Positions 33,681 through 42,989 of a stretch of 64,000 bases of DNA are shown here, one piece after another; position 1 is the stretch's first letter; each line of letters opens with the position of its first letter. The position numbers and the translations under genes were made by a program. The DNA is from Mycetocola saprophilus (GTDB lineage: Bacteria > Actinomycetota > Actinomycetes > Actinomycetales > Microbacteriaceae), in assembly GCF_000718085.1 (NCBI RefSeq), contig NZ_JOEC01000002.1:1054001-1118000 (forward strand). Direction: 5' to 3'. The notes under the pieces are model-generated. The model was not told where the DNA came from. It saw only the letters and a list, made by a program, of their open reading frames with translations, and made no database searches.

Positions 33681-34787
33681 ATGTTCCGCAAGACTGCACT
33701 TGCCACCGTCGCCATCGCGGCTGCTGCGGCACTCACCCTCGCCGGCTGCTCCAGCCGTGACGCAGGCACCCCCGGATCCTCCTCGAGCGGCGACGCTGCC
33801 GGCTTCGCGAAGGACTCCCTGATCGGTGTTGCACTGCCGAGCAAGACCAGTGAGAACTGGGTTCTCGCCGGTGACCTCTTCACCAACGGCCTGAAGGACG
33901 CCGGATTCAAGTCCGACGTCCAGTACGCCGGAGCCTCGACCACCGTTCAGGACCAGCAGGCTCAGATCCAGTCGATGGTCACCAAGGGTGCCAAGGTCAT
34001 CATCATCGGTGCCGCCGATGGTAGCCAGCTCGGCCCGCAGGTGAAGGCCGCGAAGGACGCCGGCGTCACCGTCATCGCCTACGACCGCCTGATCCTCAAC
34101 ACCGAGGACGTGGACTACTACGTGGCCTACGACAACTTCAAGGTGGGCGAGCTGCAGGGTGAGGCCCTGCTGGACGGCATGAAGGCCAAGAAGGCCGACG
34201 GCCCGTACAACGTCGAGCTGTTCTCGGGTTCCTCAGATGACGCCAACTCGAAGGTCTTCTTCGACGGCGCCATGTCGGTCCTGCAGCCCAAGATCGACGA
34301 CGGCACCCTGAAGGTTGTCTCGGGTCAGACCGACATCAAGCAGACCGCCACCGCCGGTTGGAAGGCAGAGAACGCTCAGAACCGCATGGACTCGCTGCTC
34401 GCGGCGAACTACGCCAGCAACGAGCTGGATGGCGTGCTGTCCCCGAACGACACCCTGGCCCGTGCGATCATCGCCTCGGCCAAGGCCGCCGGTAAGCCGA
34501 TCCCGGTTGTGACCGGTCAGGACTCCGAGGTGGAGTCGGTCAAGTCCATCATGGCGGGCGAGCAGTACTCGACCATCAACAAGGACACCCGCAACCTGGT
34601 CAAGCAGGCCATCGAGATGACCAAGGAGCTCCAGGAGGGCAAGAAGGTCACCACGAACAATGACAAGGACTACGACAACGGTAAGAAGATCGTTCCCGCT
34701 TACCTGCTGCCCCCGGTCATCGTGACCAAGGCCAACGCGGCCGAGGCCTACGCCAACGACCCCACCCTCGCACCGCTCACCAAGTAA
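33681..34787 (+). CDS. chvE: Sugar-binding lipoprotein ChvE-like
   Basis: 368 residues. Signal peptide with lipobox (LTLAGCSS), Ser/Gly linker, then a type I periplasmic-binding fold: IGVALPSKTSENWVLAG, KVIIIGAADGSQLGPQV, YDRLILNTEDVDYYVAYDN and GQDSEVESVKSIMAGEQYST. These are the ChvE/xylose-binding type rather than RbsB, matching MmsA/MmsB. GAAAGAGAAAG precedes ATG 33681. Its codons are the most C-biased in this operon, suggesting high expression. Substrate probably a pentose or galactose-type sugar. Confidence 0.9.
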   Translation: MFRKTALATVAIAAAAALTLAGCSSRDAGTPGSSSSGDAAGFAKDSLIGVALPSKTSENWVLAGDLFTNGLKDAGFKSDVQYAGASTTVQDQQAQIQSMVTKGAKVIIIGAADGSQLGPQVKAAKDAGVTVIAYDRLILNTEDVDYYVAYDNFKVGELQGEALLDGMKAKKADGPYNVELFSGSSDDANSKVFFDGAMSVLQPKIDDGTLKVVSGQTDIKQTATAGWKAENAQNRMDSLLAANYASNELDGVLSPNDTLARAIIASAKAAGKPIPVVTGQDSEVESVKSIMAGEQYSTINKDTRNLVKQAIEMTKELQEGKKVTTNNDKDYDNGKKIVPAYLLPPVIVTKANAAEAYANDPTLAPLTK

Positions 34788-34805
34788 CACCGAGTAGCGA
34801 ACACG

Positions 34806-34837
34806 CAGCGGGCGGGATCTTCGGATCCCGCCCGCTG
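34806..34837 (+). terminator. Terminator 1 after chvE
   Basis: 14-bp perfect stem (CAGCGGGCGGGATC / GATCCCGCCCGCTG) with a stable TTCG loop; flanking ACACG/CGTGT can extend it. Confidence 0.85.
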
Positions 34838-34853
34838 TGGCGTGTATCGGCAC

Positions 34854-34892
34854 AAAAAAGAGGACCGGCCCATCTGGCCGGTCCTCTTTTTT
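34854..34892. terminator. Bidirectional terminator 2 between chvE and the methyltransferase
   Basis: 17-bp stem from AAAAAAGAGGACCGGCC to GGCCGGTCCTCTTTTTT with a CATCT loop. A-run on one side and T-run on the other give both strands a proper tail. It closes the converging methyltransferase gene and backs up terminator 1. Confidence 0.92.
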
Positions 34893-34900
34893 GTGTGCGA

Positions 34901-35530
34901 TTAGGCGCGAATGGTGAGCTGCAGCAGACCGTCGCCCGCGGGGGAGAGGGCGCTGACCACGGCGCTGGATGCGGCGATCTCCTCCACCAGGGTGCGGAAG
35001 GCGGTGGTGATGTCATCGCGCTTGGCGGGGTCGGCCACGTGTCCCTGCCACAGGGCATGCGGGACCAGGACGGTGCCGCCGGGACGCACCAGGCGCAGCG
35101 CATGCTCGACGGTTTCGATGACCTGGGCGGGATCGGCGTCGACCAGCACGATGTCGTAGCTGTTCTCGTTCATCCGGGTGAGGACGTCGAGTGCCGGACC
35201 GCCGATCAGGCGCAGGCGCGAGGAGGGGATGCCGGCGTCGGCGAAGGCCTGCTTGGCGGCGGCGAGGTGCTCGGGCTCGTGATCGATTGTGGTGAGCACC
35301 GACGTGGCCGAACCCTCCAGCAACCACAGTCCCGAAACGCCGGCACCGGTACCGATTTCGATGATGTTGGCGGCGCGGCTGGCCGCGGCGAACACGGCGA
35401 GCTGAGCGCCGAGCGCGGGGGAGACCGGGGTCAACCCAAACTCAAGCGACTGCGAGCGTGCGCGCCCGATGGCCTCGGACTCGATAACGATGTCGTCGGC
35501 GTACTTCCAATTGGAATCCTGTTCGGACAC
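34901..35530 (-). CDS. SAM-dependent O-methyltransferase, family 3
   Basis: 209 residues, Rossmann-fold methyltransferase with motif I ANIIEIGTGAGVSGLWLL, an acidic ribose ligand in TTIDHEPEHL, and YDIVLVDADPAQV as the metal/catalytic region of the catechol-type O-methyltransferase family. Substrate unknown. I place the start at GTG 35530 because GGAGGG lies six bases before it; ATG 35545 has no site. Divergent from tatB, a neighbourhood seen in other actinobacteria. Confidence 0.88.
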   Translation of the reverse strand: MSEQDSNWKYADDIVIESEAIGRARSQSLEFGLTPVSPALGAQLAVFAAASRAANIIEIGTGAGVSGLWLLEGSATSVLTTIDHEPEHLAAAKQAFADAGIPSSRLRLIGGPALDVLTRMNENSYDIVLVDADPAQVIETVEHALRLVRPGGTVLVPHALWQGHVADPAKRDDITTAFRTLVEEIAASSAVVSALSPAGDGLLQLTIRA

Positions 35531-35617
35531 GTGGCTCCCTCCCATGGAAACGATGTCCCCTACTTTACAGGGGAGAGTGGGTGCGCGGAGTGCGACGCGG
35601 CGCGGTAAGCTGAAGGG

Positions 35618-36253
35618 GTGTTTGACCTCGGGTTATCGTTCAACAAGCTGCTGATCATCGGCGTGCTTGCGGCGTTCCTGCTGGGTCCCGAACGTCTGCC
35701 GCAGCTGGCCTCGCAGCTGGCCCGTCTGGTGCGCTCGCTGCGCGAGATGGCCACCGGTGCCAAGGACCGGCTGAAGGATGATATGGGCGAGGAGTACAAC
35801 GAGGTCGACTGGAAAAAGCTCGACCCGCGTCAGTACGATCCGCGCCGCATCATCCGCGAGGCTCTGACCGATGAGATGTCGGATTCGCCGGGTGCCTCCG
35901 CCTCGGCTGGGTCCTCTGCGTCCCCCGGTTCCTCTGCATCCTCGGCGATGGGGGCCGGTGCGAGCGCCGGTTTTGCCGCGTCGGCGGGTGCGTCAAACCC
36001 CTCGACTTCGGCGGCAAACCGTGCGTCCTCCGGGGCGGGCGCGGCGTCTTCGGGTGCCGGAGCCCCCGGCTCGGCCGCAGCGGGCAGCTTCTCGGCGGGT
36101 GGCTACTCGTCTGGTGGTCACGCCTCGGGTGGCCACTCTTCGGGTGGCTACTCCTCGGGCCCGCAGATCAGCGCCGACGCGACCGCGAGACTGCGCGCAA
36201 TCATGGCCGGCGAGCCCGTCCTCAATGCCCCGTTCGACCCCGACGCGACCTAG
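35618..36253 (+). CDS. tatB: Sec-independent translocase subunit TatB
   Basis: 211 residues. The first 75 show the TatA/B design: short N-terminal membrane helix (FNKLLIIGVLAAFLLGPERLP), hinge GPERLP, then an amphipathic basic helix (LASQLARLVRSLREMATGAK). The rest (about 85-195) is a very long Ala/Ser/Gly tail with GGYSSGGHASGGHSSGGYSS near the end, finishing with a conserved-looking acidic helix. It recruits Tat substrates such as EfeB of this window. GTG 35618 with TAAGCT six bases upstream. Its stop overlaps that of the converging TPR gene in CTAG. Confidence 0.88.
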   Translation: MFDLGLSFNKLLIIGVLAAFLLGPERLPQLASQLARLVRSLREMATGAKDRLKDDMGEEYNEVDWKKLDPRQYDPRRIIREALTDEMSDSPGASASAGSSASPGSSASSAMGAGASAGFAASAGASNPSTSAANRASSGAGAASSGAGAPGSAAAGSFSAGGYSSGGHASGGHSSGGYSSGPQISADATARLRAIMAGEPVLNAPFDPDAT

Positions 36254-39075
36254 TTCCCTCCGGCCTCCCGGGCGCGCAGCGTGTGGGCGTCAGCGTGGCG
36301 ATTGAGCGATTCCAGGAGCTGGGCCCACTCCTCGACGATCTGTGCTCTGATGGGGGCCTCGGCCGGGACCGAGTCGCCGAGCGTGCGGTACCTCTCCAGC
36401 GCCTCGTCCGTGCGATCCAGGCGCACCAGAATGCGTGCCTCGTGTACTCCGCTCGCCACCGCGGCACCGGGATCCTCGGCTAGCGCATAGGCGGCCCCGG
36501 CGGCCCGGGCATGCGGGAGCGCCTCGGCGGCACGATCCAGCGCCGTGAGCGCGCGGGATATCGAGTCGGTCACATCGGCGGCCAGCCAGGTCCCATCGGG
36601 GATTTCCGCGCGCAGGGCCTCCAGCTCGCTCACCCCGGCGGGATCGCCAAACCGGGCGCGGGCGAGGCCCAGTCGGTGCCGGGTTTCCAGGATCGGGCCC
36701 AGGTCTTCCTGCGTGCGGGCCCAGGCGGCGGCGCGCTCCAACCGCTCGACCGCCTCCTCATCCTCCATCCGCATCAGCAGAGCCCCCAGCGCGAGACCCG
36801 CCCGTGTTCCCACCGCGGCGGCCTCGGGGGTCTCCACGTGATCGGCGATGTCCATCACCTGGGACCACGCCCCATAGGCGAGCGAGAACTGCTCGGCGCT
36901 CGCGGCCGCATCGCCCAGGGTGACCAGGATCTCGGCATCCAGCAGCGGCTCATCCTCCCCGGTCATCCGGTAGGCCGTGTCCAGGGTTTCCACCGCGGTT
37001 TCGGCGGCCCCGGCCCAGTTTTGATAGCGGCCGAGACTCAGGTGGAGCGAGATCAGCCGGTCATCCTCGGACCGGCGGGCCAGGTCGATCGCATACGCGG
37101 TGCGCGCTGCGGCCTCGGCGTCGCGGTCGAGCGTGCTGAGCATCTGGGCGGTGAAGTCCAGCGCGGTGATCTCGATACCGCGATCCGCGCCCCCGGTGAC
37201 CTGGGCGAGGAACGCCTCACCATCGCGCAGGGCCTCCTCGGTTTCCCCGCGCTCGGCGTGCAGCGTGGCGCGTTGGAAGAGTGTGTGGGCGCGGACAAAG
37301 CCCGAGCTCGGCTCGGAAAGCAGCGTGTCCAGGAGGGCCAGGGCCTGCTCGCCTCGGTCCAGTCGACGCTCCAATATGGCCAGGTGGAGACCGAGCGAGG
37401 GGTGAAACCCATAGGGGGTGGGGTCCTCAACCGCCAGCGCGTATGCCTCGGCGGCCAGGTCACGCGCCTCCTCGAGGTTGTCCGCCCGATCCAGCACGTG
37501 GGCCAGGGAGGTGAGCGCGTGCGCGCGGACCGCGGCGGGCGCACCGACGGCGCGCAGGTCATCGGCCTCGGAGCGGAGCAGCGTCACGTCTTCGAGGGTT
37601 GCCGCGCCAAACTGAAGCATCCCCATCCGCTCCTCGTTCTTGGCGTGCTCGATAAGGCCCGCCAGACGCAGCTCATCGACGCGCGCTTCGAGGATGGCCC
37701 GAGCCCGCTCGCCCTGGCCCAGGTCTCGGTACATCGAGATCAGGAGGGAGGTCAGGAAGAGGCGGGCGGGGAGGTCGTCCGGGGTGAGGTCCAGGGCGTG
37801 TTCAACCGCGCTCGCCGCATCCGCGGGACCGCCGGTGAGCGCCAGGAACTCGGCCGCCGCCCGCGCCCGCTCGGCGGTGTCGGGGTCGGCGGGTACTGCC
37901 GGCGGCGCGGGCTCATATCGCCCGGTGGTGCGGATCGGCGCCGGGAAATCGGATCCACACAGCGCCCGGGTCTGTTCCAGCCGGCGGGCAAAAAACGCAT
38001 TGCCGTTGCGCGCGTCAAACACCGCGGCAATGTCTTCCGCGCGCGCCCAGAGGCGGGCGGCCAGCGCATCGGCCCGGGTATCCTCGCCGCTCAGCTCGGC
38101 ACCCCAGAGCACCGCCAGGGCCGAATTCTGGGCACCGCGGACCCGGACGGCACCGTGCCCCTCGGCGCTCAGGGTCTCCAGCAGGAGGGCGATCGCGGTG
38201 GCCAGCGCGAAGTGCTGGTCCTGGTTCAGCGGATCCGGGACGATCGTCTCCAGCGCGCGTTCTAGTAGGGCCAGTCCGCGCTCGGCATTTCCGGTGACCG
38301 CGCAGAACACCAGTTCAAACGGCAGCAGTTCCAGCAGATCGGGGGAGCGCATGAGCGAGCGGATCGATTCCAGATGGATGGCGCGGGCTCGCTCGGCCTC
38401 TCCGTTGAGCACCAGCGGCAGCAGGATTCGTGCCTTTTCGTACTCAAGCGAGCAGTCGTGATCCTCCAGGGAGTCTTCGAACAGGGCGACCGCCCCGGCC
38501 TGATCCCCGGCGAGGTGCAGGAAGTACCCCTCCTCGGCGGTCTGACACTTGGCACACCCGGTTTCGGGCTCAACCGGATAGCGGTGCCGTTCGTGGCGCA
38601 GCGTATCGGCGGCGGCAAGGTCACCCACGTGATAGGCGACCCGGAAACGCGCAAACACCGCGGTTCGGGGGCTCATGCCGGCGCGGGCATACCGCTCGGC
38701 CATCTCATCCAGGCAGCGGTACACCTCGGCCAGCGCGATCGCGGGAATCCAGGTGAGCACCTTGGCGGCCCAGTTGTACTGCAGCAGAAGGTTGAGCCCG
38801 GGAGCGTGGGGATTATCGCCGAGCAGCGCGGGGAAGCGCTGCGGATCGGCCGCATGCTGGCCCGCGCACCAGGCGAACGAGGCAAGCATCGCATCCATAT
38901 CGTGTGTCATATACGCGGAGGCGGTGAGCCGGACCCGCGCCCGATAGGCAAGCTCATCCGCACCCAACTCCTCGGCCAGGCGCACGGCCTGCTCGATCAG
39001 GTTGCGTTCCTCCACACCGACCTGCGTGCGATCGATCTCCTCGATCAGGGCCTCAAACCGCGCCGATTCCACCAT
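36250..39075 (-). CDS. Large tetratricopeptide-repeat protein
   Basis: 941 residues, soluble, almost wholly helical with many TPR-like pairs (for example TEEALRDGEAFLAQV, DRGEQALALLDTLL, RTDEALERYRTLG). Near residue 174 a CxxC pair (GCAKCQ) could bind a metal. No signal peptide or catalytic domain. Ala, Leu, Glu and Arg dominate. Such scaffolds mediate protein contacts; partners are not evident. ATG 39075 chosen because GGAGG stands before it; the longer start at 39120 lacks one. Monocistronic between mrp and tatB. Confidence 0.75.
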   Translation of the reverse strand: MVESARFEALIEEIDRTQVGVEERNLIEQAVRLAEELGADELAYRARVRLTASAYMTHDMDAMLASFAWCAGQHAADPQRFPALLGDNPHAPGLNLLLQYNWAAKVLTWIPAIALAEVYRCLDEMAERYARAGMSPRTAVFARFRVAYHVGDLAAADTLRHERHRYPVEPETGCAKCQTAEEGYFLHLAGDQAGAVALFEDSLEDHDCSLEYEKARILLPLVLNGEAERARAIHLESIRSLMRSPDLLELLPFELVFCAVTGNAERGLALLERALETIVPDPLNQDQHFALATAIALLLETLSAEGHGAVRVRGAQNSALAVLWGAELSGEDTRADALAARLWARAEDIAAVFDARNGNAFFARRLEQTRALCGSDFPAPIRTTGRYEPAPPAVPADPDTAERARAAAEFLALTGGPADAASAVEHALDLTPDDLPARLFLTSLLISMYRDLGQGERARAILEARVDELRLAGLIEHAKNEERMGMLQFGAATLEDVTLLRSEADDLRAVGAPAAVRAHALTSLAHVLDRADNLEEARDLAAEAYALAVEDPTPYGFHPSLGLHLAILERRLDRGEQALALLDTLLSEPSSGFVRAHTLFQRATLHAERGETEEALRDGEAFLAQVTGGADRGIEITALDFTAQMLSTLDRDAEAAARTAYAIDLARRSEDDRLISLHLSLGRYQNWAGAAETAVETLDTAYRMTGEDEPLLDAEILVTLGDAAASAEQFSLAYGAWSQVMDIADHVETPEAAAVGTRAGLALGALLMRMEDEEAVERLERAAAWARTQEDLGPILETRHRLGLARARFGDPAGVSELEALRAEIPDGTWLAADVTDSISRALTALDRAAEALPHARAAGAAYALAEDPGAAVASGVHEARILVRLDRTDEALERYRTLGDSVPAEAPIRAQIVEEWAQLLESLNRHADAHTLRAREAGGN

Positions 39076-39185
39076 TGGATCCTCCCAAAACTTCACGACA
39101 CCAAGCCGTAACGACACCACGATACGGGTTTGGGCCGGGGTGAGGGAAGATCCCGGCGCAGATTGCCGGGGTTACCGGCCCGAGC

Positions 39186-40379
39186 CTAGCGCGGGCTGAG
39201 GCCGAGTTTGACGCCGGCCAGGCTGCGCCCGCCGGTCAGCAGGGTGTCGGCGGCCTTCAAAATCGCGATGCTCGCCGCGTTCTCGGGATCCGATAGGACC
39301 ACCGGTACGCCGGCGTCCCCGCCGGTACGCAGCTCGACGCTCAACGGCACCGAGGCGAGCACCGGAACCGGGCGTTTGGCCACGGTTGAGAGCCGCTCGG
39401 CCACCAGGTCACCGCCGCCGCTGCCAAACAGGTCCAGCATGGTGCCATCGGGCTGCACAAGCCCGGCCATGTTTTCGATCACGCCGGCGATGCGCTGCCC
39501 GGTCTGCACGGCCAGGGTGCCCGAGCGTTCGGCCACCTCGGCGGCGGCCAGTTGCGGGGTGGTCACCACGACAACCTCGGCATTGGGCAGCAGCTGCCCG
39601 ATCGAGATCGCGATATCGCCGGTGCCCGGGGGCAGATCCAGCAGCAGCACGTCGAGGTCTCCGAAGTAGACATCGGTGAGGAACTGGGTGATGGTGCGGT
39701 GCAGCATCGGTCCGCGCCAGGCGACGGCCGCCCGGGGATCATCCAGGAACATGCCGATCGAGATTAGCTTGATGCCGTGCGCCACCGGCGGCAGGATCAT
39801 GTTGTCCAGTCGGGTCGGCTTGACCGGCGCCTCGGCGTTCTCGCCGATTCCCAGCAGACCCGGGATCGAGAACCCGTGCACGTCGGCATCCACGATGCCC
39901 ACCCGTAGCCCGCGCGCGGCAAAGGCCGCCGCCAGGTTGGCCGTGATCGTGGACTTGCCCACGCCGCCCTTCCCGCTGGTGACCGCAAACACCCGGGTCA
40001 GCGTGCCCGGGCCAAAGGGCATCTCGCGTTCGCCGCGATCGCCGCGCAGCCGGGTGGTCAGCGCCTCGCGCTGGATGGGGGTCATCACGCCGACGTGCAG
40101 GTCCACCGCGGTGACCTCGGGCAGTGAGGCGGCGGCGGCGCGCACCGCGGCCTCGATCGCGTTGGCCGCCGGGCACCCCACGATGGTCAGCAGAATGTGG
40201 ACGTGGGCGATCCCCTCGGCATCCACGTCGGCGGATTCCACCATGTCGAGTTCGGTGATCGGACGGCGAATCTCGGGATCCTGGACCGTGCCGAGCGCGC
40301 GCCAGAGTCCCTCGTGCCGCCGCGGATCTGCCGCCGAGCCGCCGTTCTGGGAACCGGTGTCTGCGGGCATCTCGCTCAC
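39186..40379 (-). CDS. mrp: Mrp/ApbC-type iron-sulfur cluster carrier ATPase
   Basis: 397 residues. N-terminal MIP18/DUF59-like domain (ALGTVQDPEIRRPITELDMV, LTIVGCPAANAIE), then a MinD-like P-loop ATPase with deviant Walker A SGKGGVGKST and LLLDLPPGTGD. It carries Fe-S clusters to apo-proteins. The central CxxC seen in some homologues is absent here. The start overlaps the DUF1003 stop by four bases (GTGA), last in the MgtE-N/DUF1003/Mrp operon. Confidence 0.93.
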   Translation of the reverse strand: MSEMPADTGSQNGGSAADPRRHEGLWRALGTVQDPEIRRPITELDMVESADVDAEGIAHVHILLTIVGCPAANAIEAAVRAAAASLPEVTAVDLHVGVMTPIQREALTTRLRGDRGEREMPFGPGTLTRVFAVTSGKGGVGKSTITANLAAAFAARGLRVGIVDADVHGFSIPGLLGIGENAEAPVKPTRLDNMILPPVAHGIKLISIGMFLDDPRAAVAWRGPMLHRTITQFLTDVYFGDLDVLLLDLPPGTGDIAISIGQLLPNAEVVVVTTPQLAAAEVAERSGTLAVQTGQRIAGVIENMAGLVQPDGTMLDLFGSGGGDLVAERLSTVAKRPVPVLASVPLSVELRTGGDAGVPVVLSDPENAASIAILKAADTLLTGGRSLAGVKLGLSPR

Positions 40380-40912
40380 GGTCGCGGCTCCTCCTGGGTG
40401 GGGGAAGCCGCGGGTTCGCGGTCTCGTTCCAGCTCCTCCAGCAGCGCCCGCAGCTCGTGGCGGATGAAGTCCTTGGAGGCCAGGTCCTTCATCGCCAGGC
40501 GCAGCGCCACCACCTCGCGGGCCAGGTATTCGGTGTCGGCGAGGTTGCGCTCGGCGCGCTGACGGTCCTGCTCGATCTGCACGCGGTCGCGGTCGTCCTG
40601 ACGGTTTTGCGCGAGCAGAATCAGCGGGGCCGCGTAGGAGGCCTGCAGCGAGAGGATCAGGGTCAGCGCGGTGAATCCAAACGCCGCCGAGTCGAAACGA
40701 ATGTTTTCGGGACCCCAGGAGTTATAGGCGATCCACGCCACACAGAACAGGGTCAGGCCCACCAGGAAGCCGGGGGTTCCCATCGCCCGGGCCACCCACT
40801 CGGTGAAGCGGCCGAAGCGGTCGCTGCTGTTCTTGTCGCGGGAGGCCAGGACCGCGCCGCGCAGGCCCTTGGGGGCGTCCAGGCCCGCATCGGTACGTCG
40901 CTGCTTCGCCAT
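40376..40912 (-). CDS. DUF1003 membrane protein
   Basis: 178 residues. Two hydrophobic segments (TPGFLVGLTLFCVAWIAYNSW and FGFTALTLILSLQASYAAPL) followed by an acidic/basic helical tail with QNRQDDRDRVQIEQDRQ, the hallmark of DUF1003. Function unknown; it is often linked with MgtE-like proteins. Its start overlaps the upstream stop (TAATG) and its end overlaps mrp, so all three are coupled. Confidence 0.9.
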   Translation of the reverse strand: MAKQRRTDAGLDAPKGLRGAVLASRDKNSSDRFGRFTEWVARAMGTPGFLVGLTLFCVAWIAYNSWGPENIRFDSAAFGFTALTLILSLQASYAAPLILLAQNRQDDRDRVQIEQDRQRAERNLADTEYLAREVVALRLAMKDLASKDFIRHELRALLEELERDREPAASPTQEEPRP

Positions 40913-42225
40913 TATCGTCCCTCCCGAGGTGTGCCATTGGGGTTGCGTGCGGTGTGATGAAAGCGCGACGTACTTCGGCGCACGGGGATATCGGATTCCT
41001 GGGTACGCCAGTCATCGGGCAGCAGGAAGTCGAGCACGTCATCGATCGTGACCATGCCCACCAGGCGGTGATTGTCGTCCACCACGGGGACCGACACCAG
41101 GTCGTAGCTGGCCAGGGTGCGTGCGACCCGCGCCGCCGAGGTATCGGTGGTGAGCGGTTCCAGGCTCTGATCCATAATCGTGCCCAGGCGCTCGTGCGGG
41201 GGATAGCGCAGCATCTTCTGGAAGTGCACCAGGCCCAGGTAGCGACCGGTCGGCGGCTCATACGGGGGCAGGGTGATGCACACGGCGGCACCCAGCGCCG
41301 GGGCCAGCTCGGCCTTGCGCACCAGGGCCAGGGCCTCGGCCACGGTGGAGTCGGCGGAGAGGATGATCGGCTCGGTGGTCATCAAACCACCCGCGGTATC
41401 CGGGGCGAAGGTCAGCAGCAGACGAACGTCCTCAGCCTCCTCGGGCTCCATCAGATCCAGCAGCTGCTCACCGCGCTCCTCGGACATCTGACCGATCAGG
41501 TCGGCCGCGTCATCGGGCTGCATGTGGTCCAGCACATCGGCCGCACGCTTATCACTCAGGCTCGCCAGAATCTGGATCTGGCTGGTCTCGGGCATCTCCT
41601 CGAGGGCGTCGGCCAGACGGTCGTCGGAGAGTTCCCCGGCCACCTCGAGCAGTCGCTCGCCGGGGAGGTCCAGCATCGTGTTGGCCAGATCGGCGGGCTT
41701 GAGGTCGGTGTAGGTCGCGATCAGGCGCTCGGCCGACTGCGCCTCGCCATCGTCATCCTTCTCGCGGATTTCCCGCCAGCTGGCAAACGTGGTGACGCCG
41801 CGGGCGAACGGGGAGGAGGAGGTCTTGGGACGGCGCACAAAGTACTGGTTGACCGACCAGTCGCCGGGTCCCTGGGATTCGATGGCCACGTCCTCGATGG
41901 TGGCCTCGCCGGAACCGTCGTGGAAGATGACCTTGCGGCCCAGCATCTCGGCGATCACGCGCACCTCGCCACCGCGCTGCTGGAAGCGGCGCACGTTGAT
42001 CAGACCGGTCGTGATGACCTGGCCGGCGGAGATCGAGGTGACCCGGCCGATCGAGACAAAGACCCGACGCTTTCCGGGAATCTCCACCACCAGTCCCACC
42101 ACGCGGGGCGGGTCGTTTTTTCGGTACACCACAAGAACGTCACGCACCTTGCCCACGCGGTCACCCGCGGGGTCAAATACGGTGCACCCAGCAAGTCGGG
42201 CGACAAAGACTCGTGTTGTACTCAC
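40912..42225 (-). CDS. MgtE N-domain / CBS-pair protein with PRC-like head, no membrane domain
   Basis: 437 residues. Residues 1-150 form PRC-barrel-like strands (FVARLAGCTVFDPAGDRVGKV and a second copy near 100). Then comes the MgtE N-terminal superhelix (LPGERLLEVAGELSDDRLA, LDHMQPDDAADLIGQM) and a CBS pair (TTEPIILSADSTVAEAL, YDLVSVPVVDDNHRLVGMV). The MgtE transmembrane domain is missing, so it is probably a cytosolic Mg2+ or nucleotide sensor rather than a channel. Start GTG 42225: TACATT lies exactly six bases upstream, and the homologous sequence begins there. Confidence 0.88.
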   Translation of the reverse strand: MSTTRVFVARLAGCTVFDPAGDRVGKVRDVLVVYRKNDPPRVVGLVVEIPGKRRVFVSIGRVTSISAGQVITTGLINVRRFQQRGGEVRVIAEMLGRKVIFHDGSGEATIEDVAIESQGPGDWSVNQYFVRRPKTSSSPFARGVTTFASWREIREKDDDGEAQSAERLIATYTDLKPADLANTMLDLPGERLLEVAGELSDDRLADALEEMPETSQIQILASLSDKRAADVLDHMQPDDAADLIGQMSEERGEQLLDLMEPEEAEDVRLLLTFAPDTAGGLMTTEPIILSADSTVAEALALVRKAELAPALGAAVCITLPPYEPPTGRYLGLVHFQKMLRYPPHERLGTIMDQSLEPLTTDTSAARVARTLASYDLVSVPVVDDNHRLVGMVTIDDVLDFLLPDDWRTQESDIPVRRSTSRFHHTARNPNGTPREGR

Positions 42226-42365
42226 CTCTCTAATGTAGTCGGGGTTTTGGATGGAACCTACCCGGCGCAGCTCCCGGCGCACATTCGTTCTGTCGCCCGA
42301 TGCGCTGTGGGCGAAAATGAGGGGATTATCGGCTCTCTCCGGCATGGGAATGCGAGAATGAGAGC

Positions 42366-42878
42366 GTGAGTATTCCGCAGACCGGCCGTGGCCGCAACCC
42401 GTTTGACGCCCAGCTTCCCGATGGGGAGACGGTGGCGATCTTTGAGAGCTATCAGGACGCCCAGAAGGCCGTCGCGGTGCTGGGTCAGAGCGACTTCCCG
42501 GTGCGTGCCGTGGCCATCGTGGGCTCGGATCTGCGCAGCGTCGAGCGGGTCACCGGCAAGATGACCTACGGTCGCGCCGCCGGTTCGGGAGCGCTGAGCG
42601 GTGGTTGGATGGGAATCTTCCTGGGCCTGATCCTGGTCATCATGAACCCCACCCTGAACCTCGGGATCGTCGCTGCCGCCGTATTCCTCGGTGCCGGCTT
42701 CGGCATGCTGTTCTCCCTCTTTACCTTCTCCGCCCGCCGCCGGCGCAAGGACTTCACCTCGGTCATGCAGATCGTCGCCGCGTCGTACTCCCTGGTGGTG
42801 CCCGCCGAAATGGTGGGCCGTGCCCGCAAGCTGCTGAATACCGCCCTGGAAAACGGCGGCACCGGCACCACCAACTAG
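42366..42878 (+). CDS. General-stress-protein-like membrane protein
   Basis: 170 residues. N-terminal domain of about 60 residues (ETVAIFESYQDAQKAVAVL, VRAVAIVGSDLRSVERVTGKM) as in actinobacterial 'general stress protein' homologues, then two adjacent hydrophobic segments rich in Gly (MGIFLGLILVIMN, IVAAAVFLGAGFGMLFSLF), a basic loop and a last strand region. Unknown function. GTG 42366 with GAGAAT six bases upstream. Divergent from the MgtE-N operon. Confidence 0.8.
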   Translation: MSIPQTGRGRNPFDAQLPDGETVAIFESYQDAQKAVAVLGQSDFPVRAVAIVGSDLRSVERVTGKMTYGRAAGSGALSGGWMGIFLGLILVIMNPTLNLGIVAAAVFLGAGFGMLFSLFTFSARRRRKDFTSVMQIVAASYSLVVPAEMVGRARKLLNTALENGGTGTTN

Positions 42879-42989
42879 CGACTCGGTTCGGGGCGTCCGA
42901 TGACCTCGGATGACCGTACATAACAAGACTGTTCGGTTTGATCAGCCCGGGGGATTAGGGTGTGACTACTCGCACCAAAAGGAGACCCC

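Noticed and set aside
36511..38265. 584-codon plus-strand frame opposite the TPR protein
   Set aside because: Gly/Arg/Gln-rich mirror composition, while the minus frame has regular TPR periodicity and a good ribosome-binding site.
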